This document shows positions 56,343 through 62,957 of a stretch of DNA of 64,000 nt, one piece after another. Numbering within the stretch: position 1 is the stretch's first letter; each line of letters opens with the position of its first letter. Below the pieces are notes generated by a model. It ran no database searches, was not told the DNA's origin, and worked only from the letters and a program-made list of their open reading frames with translations. A program made the position numbers and the translations under genes. The stretch comes from Haloarcula sebkhae (GTDB taxonomy: Archaea > Halobacteriota > Halobacteria > Halobacteriales > Haloarculaceae): assembly GCF_014647415.1 (NCBI RefSeq), contig NZ_BMPD01000003.1:372001-436000 (forward strand), read 5' to 3'.

Positions 56343-58082
56343 ATGGTCCTGTCGCCACTTACTGTCGTTTTATTGTCGGGTGTCGTCGGTATGGGCGTCG
56401 CTTTTCTGGTGTGGCTCCACCGGGACCGGCCGGGCGCGGGACCGCTGGCAGTGTTTGTTGTCGCGGCGAGCCTCTGGGCCGTGGCGTACGGTATCGAACT
56501 CGCTGTACCGGGCCTCTCCACCATGGAGCGACTCGTCCAAGTGCAGTTGACGCTCTCGGTGATCATCCCTGTCGCGTGGCTCGTGACGGTTATCGAGTAC
56601 ACGGGACACCCACACTGGCTCACGCAACGCCGAACAGCCCTGTTACTATTCGAACCGGCGGTGTTTGTCACGCTCGTGTGGTCGAATCACGCCCACGAAC
56701 TCATCTGGTCCGGCCACGGGACACAATCCGTCTCTGCATCGTCGGTAGCCCTCGCTCCCGCGTACGAAGTCATGTACTGGGGGCACGTGTCCTACATACT
56801 GCTGTTGATTCTCGCCGGCGGTGTCCTCCTGTTGCGGATGCTGTTCCGGTCGAACCAGGTGTTTCAGGGCCAGGGGGTCGCATTGTTGCTCGCCATCGCC
56901 GTCCCGACGGTCGTCCAGACGCTGTTCGTGCTCGGTGCGGTACCGACTCCGTTCAACCCGACGAGTCTCGGGTACGTCGCGTCGGGGGCCGTCCTCTCAG
57001 TCGCCATCCTCCGCGGGCAGCTGCTCGACGTGGCACCGGTGACCCGGGAACTGGGCCGGGAAGCGATCTTCACCGAAATGGATGATATGGTCATCATCGT
57101 CGACGACGAGCGCCGCATCGTCGATATCAACGCGACCGCAACGGCGCTGTTTGACGGTGACCAGAACGCGGTTCTGGGCCGCTCGCTCCCGCAGACATCT
57201 CCGACACTCGCGGAGACGGTCCCCGGCCCCGGTGAACGAACGCAGACTGAGATGGCCCTCGAACGTGACGGCGGCGTCCGGTACTACGACGTGCGCGTGA
57301 TACCGCTGTACCGTGCGTACGGCGTTGTCTCGGGCCACCTCATCAGCCTCCGGGATATCACGGACCGTCGACAGCGCGAACAGCGACTGGACGTGCTCAA
57401 CCGCTTGCTCCGTCACGATATCCGGAACGAGATGAACGTCGTCAAAGGGAACGCGGACCTGCTCCGGGACACGGCCGACGCCGACGAACGCGAGCGACTC
57501 GACCGCATTATGAGTACAGTCGACGAAATCGTCGACCGCAGTAACAAGATCGGCCGAGTCACCGAGGCCCTGGAGACCGAGCAGCACAGCCCGACAGCGC
57601 TTCAGCAGCTGCTAGAATCGGTCGTGAGCGATGCTCGGGATCGCCGCCCTGACGTGGCGATCACGCTCACCTGTGAGGACGATATCTGGATCCGGGGTGG
57701 TCCGTCGGTCCTCATCGCGCTGGAGGAACTGGTCGAGAACGCTGTCGAACATCAAGCGACCGACGAGAGCCCAGTTGTGGTCGAGATTACGGCGACACGA
57801 GCCGACGGAACGCCCGGCGTCCGTGTGGCCGTTCACGACAACGGTCCCGGTATCACCGACCACGAGCGCGAGGTCATCCGCTCGGGGACTGAAACGCCGC
57901 TCAAACACGGTTCCGGCGTCGGACTCTGGCTCGTCAACTGGATCGTCCGAAACCTCGGCGGCCGAATGTCGTTCCCCAATACGGACGAGCCGGGAACGAC
58001 TGTTGAGTTGCAACTGCCGGCGGCTGAGCCAGCCCACGCGACGGACGAGCCAGCATTGGCCCACAGCGAGAACGCTGATTGA
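56343..58082 (+). CDS. Seven-helix sensor histidine kinase with PAS domain
   Basis: A 579-residue membrane sensor with intact catalytic motifs. A 7TM sensor spans about 1-225; a PAS domain (about 240-355) starts FTEMDDMVIIVDDERRI. The H-box is LLRHDIRNEMNVV, the N-box LEELVENAVEH, the G1 box HDNGPGI and the G2 box GSGVGLWL. It should signal to a separate HalX- or CheY-type regulator, not in the window. Contrast with the degenerate kinase at 23875. Confidence 0.92.
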   Translation: MVLSPLTVVLLSGVVGMGVAFLVWLHRDRPGAGPLAVFVVAASLWAVAYGIELAVPGLSTMERLVQVQLTLSVIIPVAWLVTVIEYTGHPHWLTQRRTALLLFEPAVFVTLVWSNHAHELIWSGHGTQSVSASSVALAPAYEVMYWGHVSYILLLILAGGVLLLRMLFRSNQVFQGQGVALLLAIAVPTVVQTLFVLGAVPTPFNPTSLGYVASGAVLSVAILRGQLLDVAPVTRELGREAIFTEMDDMVIIVDDERRIVDINATATALFDGDQNAVLGRSLPQTSPTLAETVPGPGERTQTEMALERDGGVRYYDVRVIPLYRAYGVVSGHLISLRDITDRRQREQRLDVLNRLLRHDIRNEMNVVKGNADLLRDTADADERERLDRIMSTVDEIVDRSNKIGRVTEALETEQHSPTALQQLLESVVSDARDRRPDVAITLTCEDDIWIRGGPSVLIALEELVENAVEHQATDESPVVVEITATRADGTPGVRVAVHDNGPGITDHEREVIRSGTETPLKHGSGVGLWLVNWIVRNLGGRMSFPNTDEPGTTVELQLPAAEPAHATDEPALAHSENAD

Positions 58083-58091
58083 TCCCGGTAG

Positions 58092-58790
58092 CTACCACTC
58101 GATTTCAGATCTGTCGCGCCAGAACCGCCCGCTCGGCGCGTCGGGTCGGAAGCGAGCGAGCCACACCGGCGTCTCGGCCCCCTCCTCGGGCGTCCGGGGG
58201 GCGCTCCCCTCCGTCATGTCTGTCTGGACGTAGCCCGGACACACCGAGTTGGCGACGAGGCCGTCGGCCCCGTACTCGCCGTCGAGGTACTTCGTCAGCC
58301 CGTTGACGCCGGTCTTCGAGATGCGGTAGGCCGGCGTGCCGCCTGACTGGCTCTCGGTGATAGCGCCCAGCCCGGAGGACATGGTGACGACGCGGCCGCC
58401 CTCCTCAGCCAGCAACAACGGGAGGGCGTACTTCGTCATGAGGACCGCTCCCCGGAGGTTCGTGTCGAGGGTGTGGTCGATGACGTCGGTCGGCATCTCG
58501 TCGAGCGGCTCTCGGGAGTCCATCACGCCGGCGTTGTTGACCAGCACGTCGAGCCGGCCCTGCTCGCGCTCGATGCGGTCGACCGCGGCGACCATCCCGT
58601 CGTCGTCGGTCACGTCGAGTTCGATAGCGTGGCGGTCCGTCCCCTCGATGTCGGCAGTATCACGAGCGCCGGCGTACACCGTCGCGTCGAGGTCGACCAG
58701 CCCGTCGGCGATTGCCTTCCCGATGCCCCGCGTGGCTCCGGTGACGAGCACGACCTGGCCGTCGAGGGAGTCGTACAGCGGAACGTCCAT
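58092..58790 (-). CDS. Short-chain dehydrogenase/reductase
   Basis: A 232-residue Rossmann oxidoreductase: cofactor motif TGATRGIG (18-25), NNAG (90-93), catalytic Ser in MSSGLGAI and YxxxK in YRISKTG. The classical SDR core ends with CPGYVQTDM. Asp in DVTDDDG suggests the adenine-site acid. Substrate unknown. It is convergent with the kinase gene (10 bp apart). Confidence 0.92.
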   Translation of the reverse strand: MDVPLYDSLDGQVVLVTGATRGIGKAIADGLVDLDATVYAGARDTADIEGTDRHAIELDVTDDDGMVAAVDRIEREQGRLDVLVNNAGVMDSREPLDEMPTDVIDHTLDTNLRGAVLMTKYALPLLLAEEGGRVVTMSSGLGAITESQSGGTPAYRISKTGVNGLTKYLDGEYGADGLVANSVCPGYVQTDMTEGSAPRTPEEGAETPVWLARFRPDAPSGRFWRDRSEIEW

Positions 58791-58883
58791 ACCCGGGGTT
58801 AGGCGGCGGGGCCGAAAAGGAAACGGGTCGGAGGCGGTGTCACTGCGACGCCTGCCGCCCGAGTGGGATAGTGACCGTCGGCG

Positions 58884-59447
58884 TTACCGTTCTTCGTCCC
58901 GGCGCATCGCGATCTCGAACCAGGGACAGAGGCGGAGCTGGCGGTAGTACTCGGGATTTTCCCGGAGTCGCTCGTAGGGGACCCACATGAGGCCGTCGAC
59001 CTCCTCGGGGTTCGGTTCCAGCGAGGTGTCGTGGAGCGTGGCTTGGAGGACCGCACAGACTTCCCATTCGAGGCCGGCGTTCTCGTAGTAGCGCTTGTAC
59101 TCGAACCGGTCGGTCACGCGGAGGTTCTGGTACTGCGAGGGATCGATGCCCAGTTCCTCTTCGAGCCGTTCCTCGGTGGCCTCGACCTGTGTCTGGCCTT
59201 CGACGGGGTGGGAGGCGACGGTCCCGTCCCAGTGGGTATCCCAGAGGCGTTTGTTCGCTGCGCGCTGGGCGAGCAGGATCCGGCCGTCCTCGTCAAACAG
59301 CAGGGCAGTGAACGCGCGGTGGCGAACCCCATCGCCAGTGTGGGCATCGAGCCGATTGACCAGCCCCTCCTCGTTGTCGTCGGCGTCCACCGCGATGACC
59401 TCCTGTCGGGCGTTTTCGTGCGTCTCGTCGACCGCGTCGGAACTCAT
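58884..59447 (-). CDS. Isopentenyl-diphosphate isomerase type 1-like Nudix protein lacking the catalytic Cys
   Basis: Type I IDI converts IPP to DMAPP. The 187-residue protein aligns well: RHRAFTALLFDEDGRILLAQR, LWDTHWDGTVASHP, and LEWEVCAVL. Metal ligands His43, His80 and Glu127/Glu129 are in place, but the catalytic Cys expected at residue 78 is Ala (GTVASHP where E. coli has NSVCGHP). So it may be inactive as an IDI, use another route, or be a different Nudix hydrolase. The window contains hmgA but no type II IDI. Confidence 0.85.
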   Translation of the reverse strand: MSSDAVDETHENARQEVIAVDADDNEEGLVNRLDAHTGDGVRHRAFTALLFDEDGRILLAQRAANKRLWDTHWDGTVASHPVEGQTQVEATEERLEEELGIDPSQYQNLRVTDRFEYKRYYENAGLEWEVCAVLQATLHDTSLEPNPEEVDGLMWVPYERLRENPEYYRQLRLCPWFEIAMRRDEER

Positions 59448-59494
59448 ATGTCGTACCTCTCACAGAGGCGCGTATTACGCGCTTCGACTTCCCG

Positions 59495-60130
59495 TCACCG
59501 CGCCTGGTGGTCCGAGACGAACTGTTTCAGGATCTGCTCCTCCGCGCGGTGGAGGGTTTCACTGCAGGTCGACTTCGCGATACCGACGCGGTCCGCCAGT
59601 TCCGTCAGCGAGCATTCCCGCGGTGTGTCGTAGTAACCCGCGTCGATGGCCTCCTGTACCAGTTCCAGTTGGCTCTCGGTGAGTACCTGCTCGGTTTCGA
59701 GGTGTTGCTGGATGCGATCGACGCTAAAGGCGATACCGAACTCCTCCAGTTGCTCGCCGAGTTCGGAGAGCCGCTCCTGTGGTGCCGATATCTCCCAGAC
59801 GGCCTCGCCGTTGGACAGCGTAAACGGCATTTCAAGCGGGACGCCAGAGCCCTGAACCGGGAAGAGCAGGAGCGGCATCGAGGTCTCGAACTGCACCAGC
59901 GCGCTGTCGTCCCGGTGAGAGAGTATCTCAATAGTCGTGACCGACTCGCGATTTTCGATATCACGGAGAACCGCTGGGAGGTCGTCCGATGTGATCTCCG
60001 CTAACCCGACACCGGAGTCCTCGCCTGGGAGCGCAGACAGGATGCGAAACGTCGCGTCGTCGTACGCCCGCGAGATGTCGCCGATCCAGATTTCATCCGG
60101 AATCGTGAGCGTGAGTTCAGCGTGTGGCAT
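59495..60130 (-). CDS. Bat-type HTH_10 transcriptional regulator
   Basis: A 211-residue regulator starting MPHAELTLTIPDEIWIGDIS. An α/β sensor region (about 1-145) precedes the C-terminal HTH_10 domain (bacterio-opsin activator type): LTESQLELVQEAIDAGYYD, SLTELADRVGIAKSTCSETL, HRAEEQILKQFV. Two perfect 12-bp palindromes lie at -10 to -21 and -45 to -56 before its start, so it may autoregulate or be controlled by the same factor as the neighbouring genes. A longer in-frame ATG lies inside one palindrome (60181) but the conserved start favours 60130. Confidence 0.87.
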   Translation of the reverse strand: MPHAELTLTIPDEIWIGDISRAYDDATFRILSALPGEDSGVGLAEITSDDLPAVLRDIENRESVTTIEILSHRDDSALVQFETSMPLLLFPVQGSGVPLEMPFTLSNGEAVWEISAPQERLSELGEQLEEFGIAFSVDRIQQHLETEQVLTESQLELVQEAIDAGYYDTPRECSLTELADRVGIAKSTCSETLHRAEEQILKQFVSDHQAR

Positions 60131-60139
60131 TGGTGTATC

Positions 60140-60151
60140 CGAATATATTCG
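60140..60151. promoter_or_regulatory. Operator palindrome A (CGAATATATTCG)
   Basis: A perfect 12-bp inverted repeat 10-21 nt before the Bat-type regulator start on the minus strand. It matches the local consensus CGAAYATNTTCG and is 35 bp centre-to-centre from palindrome B. Confidence 0.65.
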
Positions 60152-60174
60152 TCCGACCTCCGCGACCGTGGTCC

Positions 60175-60186
60175 CGAACATGTTCG
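60175..60186. promoter_or_regulatory. Operator palindrome B (CGAACATGTTCG)
   Basis: A perfect 12-bp inverted repeat in the divergent intergenic region between the Bat-type regulator and the SRPBCC gene. Its half sites CGAAC and GTTCG equal those I recall for the haloarchaeal NarO motif, but the spacer here is 2 nt, not 4. Confidence 0.65.
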
Positions 60187-60269
60187 TACAGTTGCGATGG
60201 GAATAAGAAACTTGGGGGGTAGTGCCCCGCGCTGTCAACACGAAATCAGGCCGGACAAAACCAGAAAGC

Positions 60270-60281
60270 CGAACATCTCCG
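60270..60281. promoter_or_regulatory. Operator-like site C (CGAACATCTCCG)
   Basis: Same 12-bp core as site D except one base, 43-54 nt before the SRPBCC start. A weak CTTATT box at 60295-60300 lies between it and the start, so the site is placed like an activator site upstream of TATA. Confidence 0.55.
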
Positions 60282-60323
60282 GGTATGGCGAACGCTTATT
60301 CCGCCGGCCGCTGGCCGTCCGGT

Positions 60324-60737
60324 ATGGAACGCGTCTCGCTGACTCGGATGGTCCCGGCTGACCCGGAGACGGTCACCGCCCTGATAACGGACGTGGCACC
60401 GTTCATGCGCGCGGCAGGGTTCGACGAGGTGACGCTCAACGGGGACGACCTCGGTATCACGAACCGCGTCGGACTGTTCGAGATCGAACTGGACCTCGAA
60501 ATCGTCGAGACCGACGCCGTGTTGCGGTACGAGCAGCGCCAGGGCATCTTCGAGTCGATGATGACCGAGTACACGGTCGAAGCCGTCGACGGCGGGACCG
60601 AAGTCACGGCGACGACGGAATACAGCGCACTCGATCTCCCGGTGCTCGGCGAGATGATCGATTCGACCGTGATCTCGCGACAGCGTAAGAAGGAACTGAA
60701 CAAGCAGTTCGACTGGCTCGTCGAACAGGTGTCGTAG
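60324..60737 (+). CDS. SRPBCC (START-like) family protein
   Basis: A 137-residue hydrophobic-pocket protein of the SRPBCC/polyketide-cyclase fold: MERVSLTRMVPADPETVTAL at the start, central LRYEQRQGIFESMMTEYTVE and the long C-terminal helix VISRQRKKELNKQFDWLVEQ. The ligand is unknown. It is divergent from the Bat-type regulator and lies 112 bp before the CGCGG gene on the same strand. The upstream site C and a TATA-like box at -27 suggest it joins the local regulon. Confidence 0.82.
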   Translation: MERVSLTRMVPADPETVTALITDVAPFMRAAGFDEVTLNGDDLGITNRVGLFEIELDLEIVETDAVLRYEQRQGIFESMMTEYTVEAVDGGTEVTATTEYSALDLPVLGEMIDSTVISRQRKKELNKQFDWLVEQVS

Positions 60738-60797
60738 CGGGACGTGTGATAGCGGTTGTTCGGAGATCGACTCTCTGCTATCCGGTGTGTATAGTAA

Positions 60798-60813
60798 CCC
60801 GAACATCTTCGGG
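60798..60813. promoter_or_regulatory. Operator palindrome D upstream of the CGCGG gene
   Basis: CCCGAACATCTTCGGG forms a 6-bp inverted repeat with a 4-nt centre; its core CGAACATCTTCG (60800-60811) matches site C at 11 of 12 positions and B at 11 of 12. It lies 39-50 nt before the ATG at 60850, almost the same distance as site C from its gene. Confidence 0.65.
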
Positions 60814-60849
60814 AGAGGACCGAGGGACGCCCGCCGATAACGAGTACAT

Positions 60850-61155
60850 ATGAGCCACTCCCACGAGGACGTGTCGCCGGTCACGACTGAGGTTCACGAC
60901 AACTCCTGGTCGGCGAACCTGGAAACGCCCGCACACGCCGATGATCTCGACATGGTCGTCGAACAGGCCATCGACGCCGTCGAGAAGACGACGGTGGGGA
61001 ACCACGTCAATCTGGTCAGCCACGCTGACCACGGCCACCCGGACACCTACCTGTTCGACGCGCTGGCGGACGTCTTCGGCGAGACGATTTCGACGGAGTA
61101 TGTTCAGCAGTGTGGTTGTGGTGGGCACGTCACTCGCGTCCACCGGGAGGCATAG
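60850..61155 (+). CDS. CGCGG family small protein, putative radical-SAM-modified RiPP precursor
   Basis: A 101-residue soluble protein rich in His and Asp, with Cys88 and Cys90 in QQCGCGGHVTRVHREA near the C-terminus as its only cysteines. I recall an NCBI family named CGCGG family rSAM-modified RiPP protein for haloarchaeal proteins of this type. Its stop codon is directly followed by the start of a radical SAM/SPASM gene, the arrangement expected of a precursor and its modifying enzyme. A long folded N-terminus (HADDLDMVVEQAIDAVEKT) and His-rich middle (LVSHADHGHPD) are unlike short leader peptides, so a modified metalloprotein is also possible. Confidence 0.8.
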   Translation: MSHSHEDVSPVTTEVHDNSWSANLETPAHADDLDMVVEQAIDAVEKTTVGNHVNLVSHADHGHPDTYLFDALADVFGETISTEYVQQCGCGGHVTRVHREA

Positions 61156-62229
61156 ATGCGCGGGAAACTTGACCTCGACGAGCAGCCGCTGGTGCTGATC
61201 TGGGAGGTGACACAGGCCTGTGAACTGGCGTGCAAACACTGCCGGGCCGACGCCCAGCCCCGCCGCCACCCAGACGAGCTATCGACGGCGGAAGGGAAGG
61301 CGCTGCTGGACCAGGCCCGTGAGTTCGGCGACGGGCAATTGGTCGTCCTCTCAGGCGGGGACCCGCTCGCCCGCGAGGACCTCCCGGAACTCGTCGAGTA
61401 CGGTACCGAGCAGGGCCTCCGGATGACGCTGACGCCCAGCGGGACGAACTCGATCACGCAGGACCGACTGGCCGAACTTGACGACGCCGGACTCCGGCGG
61501 CTGGCGCTGTCCATCGATGGCGGCGATAGCGAATCTCACGATACCTTCCGGGGCGAATCCGGGAGCTTTGAGGCGACGATGGAGGCCGCCGAGGCTGCCC
61601 GAGACCTCGACATCCCGCTGCAGATCAACACCACCGTCTGTGCTGAGACGGTTGAGCAACTGCCGGCCATCCGGGACATCGTCGCGGACCTCGATGCGGT
61701 ACTGTGGTCGGTGTTCTTCCTCGTTCCGGTCGGTCGCGGGCGGGTCCTGACGCCGATTGCCCCCGAGCGGGCGGAGCGCGTGCTGTCGTGGCTCCACGAG
61801 GTCAGCGACGAGGCTCCGTTCGGCCTCAAGACGACCGAAGCGCCCCACTACCGCCGCGTCGCGATACAGAACCAGAACGAAGGGGCTAGCGGGCTCAAGC
61901 GACGGATGGGCATCCGCGCTGGCAAGGGGTTCGCCTTCGTGAGCCACACCGGCGAGGTGTTCCCCTCCGGTTTCTTGCCGAAATCGGCGGGCAATGTCCG
62001 CGAGGAAAGCGTCGTGGACATCTATCGGGAGTCGTCGCTGTTCCAGCAACTCAGGGACGACGACGCGCTGACGGGCAAATGCGGGGCCTGTCGATACCGA
62101 ACGGTCTGTGGCGGCAGTCGGTCGCGGGCGTATGCGACGACGGGAGACCCGCTGGCTGCGGACCCGCTGTGTGACTACCAGCCGGATGGGTTCGAGGGGT
62201 CGGTTCCCGACCAGCACCCAGCAGATTGA
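61156..62229 (+). CDS. Radical SAM/SPASM protein (TIGR04053-like), partner of the CGCGG protein
   Basis: A 357-residue radical SAM enzyme: cluster motif CELACKHC (Cys22, Cys26, Cys29), SGGDPL for SAM binding, LALSIDGGD, and a C-terminal SPASM/twitch region with Cys309, Cys312, Cys318 and Cys339 for an auxiliary Fe-S cluster. IWEVTQACELACKHCRA is the opening I associate with TIGR04053. Such SPASM enzymes modify peptides; the close AhbC/AhbD/NirJ relatives act in heme or d1 synthesis, which is the main alternative. It starts 0 nt after the CGCGG stop; a T-run at 62236-62240 may end the transcript. Confidence 0.88.
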   Translation: MRGKLDLDEQPLVLIWEVTQACELACKHCRADAQPRRHPDELSTAEGKALLDQAREFGDGQLVVLSGGDPLAREDLPELVEYGTEQGLRMTLTPSGTNSITQDRLAELDDAGLRRLALSIDGGDSESHDTFRGESGSFEATMEAAEAARDLDIPLQINTTVCAETVEQLPAIRDIVADLDAVLWSVFFLVPVGRGRVLTPIAPERAERVLSWLHEVSDEAPFGLKTTEAPHYRRVAIQNQNEGASGLKRRMGIRAGKGFAFVSHTGEVFPSGFLPKSAGNVREESVVDIYRESSLFQQLRDDDALTGKCGACRYRTVCGGSRSRAYATTGDPLAADPLCDYQPDGFEGSVPDQHPAD

Positions 62230-62294
62230 GGGGGTTTTTCACTCCGTGGGAACGCGCCTCGCCCGTTTTGTAATGTGGTGTCACAGTATCTCAT

Positions 62295-62942
62295 ATGAGC
62301 GACTCCGGCATCAGAGTGGAGCTGTCGGTCGACACCCCCGGAGCCTGTCCAGTGGCGAGTGTCTCGGACGAGGCAGGCGCGGCTGTGACCGATGTCGCCC
62401 GAAGCAGCCCGGACGAAGACGGGCAGGTCATCGAAGAGTTCACCGCGACGGGCACTGACGAGGGGGCAATCGAGGCCCGGGAGGACATGGACAAGGTGTT
62501 CGCGACGGGCAACGGGGCCCGCTACCAGTTCTCTCGGTCACGAACTGAGTGCGTCTGCGAGGCGGTCGAAACATATGACTGTCCGGTCGCGGACATCCGC
62601 GCCGAGGGCGGACAGCTCCACCTGACCTTCCACGCTCCCGATGTCGACCGGGTGCGCGCTATCGTGACACGGCTGAAGGAACTGTACGACGGCGTCTCGC
62701 TCCGGTCGATGCGGCGGAACGGCGACGTTGACCCGGTGGACTCGATTCTCGTCGACCGAAGTAAACTCACCGACAGACAGCAGGAAGTGCTCGAAACCGC
62801 CGTCGAGATGGGGTACTTCGAGTATCCAAAAGGGGCCAATGCTGGCGACGTGGCGGCGGAACTGGACATCTCTGTCTCGACGTTCGCTGAACACCTCGCC
62901 GCCGCCCAGACGAAACTGCTCGACAGCATCGTCGCGGAGTAG
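62295..62942 (+). CDS. NarO/DmsR-like HTH_10 regulator with a CXnCXCX7C cysteine motif
   Basis: A 215-residue regulator. The N-terminal region carries Cys18 (GACPVAS), Cys86 and Cys88 (ECVCEA) and Cys96 (YDCPVAD), the CXnCXCX7C spacing I recall for NarO of Haloferax volcanii, which activates denitrification genes without oxygen. The C-terminus is an HTH_10 domain (LTDRQQEVLETAVEMGYFEY, VAAELDISVSTFAEHLAAAQ). The Cys probably hold a redox-sensitive centre. It follows the radical SAM gene by 65 bp and ends 15 bp from the convergent NnrS-like gene. Confidence 0.85.
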   Translation: MSDSGIRVELSVDTPGACPVASVSDEAGAAVTDVARSSPDEDGQVIEEFTATGTDEGAIEAREDMDKVFATGNGARYQFSRSRTECVCEAVETYDCPVADIRAEGGQLHLTFHAPDVDRVRAIVTRLKELYDGVSLRSMRRNGDVDPVDSILVDRSKLTDRQQEVLETAVEMGYFEYPKGANAGDVAAELDISVSTFAEHLAAAQTKLLDSIVAE

Positions 62943-62957
62943 GCCACGCCGTCGCTA

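Noticed and set aside
60175..60186. Direct identification of the palindrome as the published NarO site
   Set aside because: As I recall, the NarO motif has a 4-nt spacer between CGAAC and GTTCG; this one has 2 nt, so only a relation is claimed.
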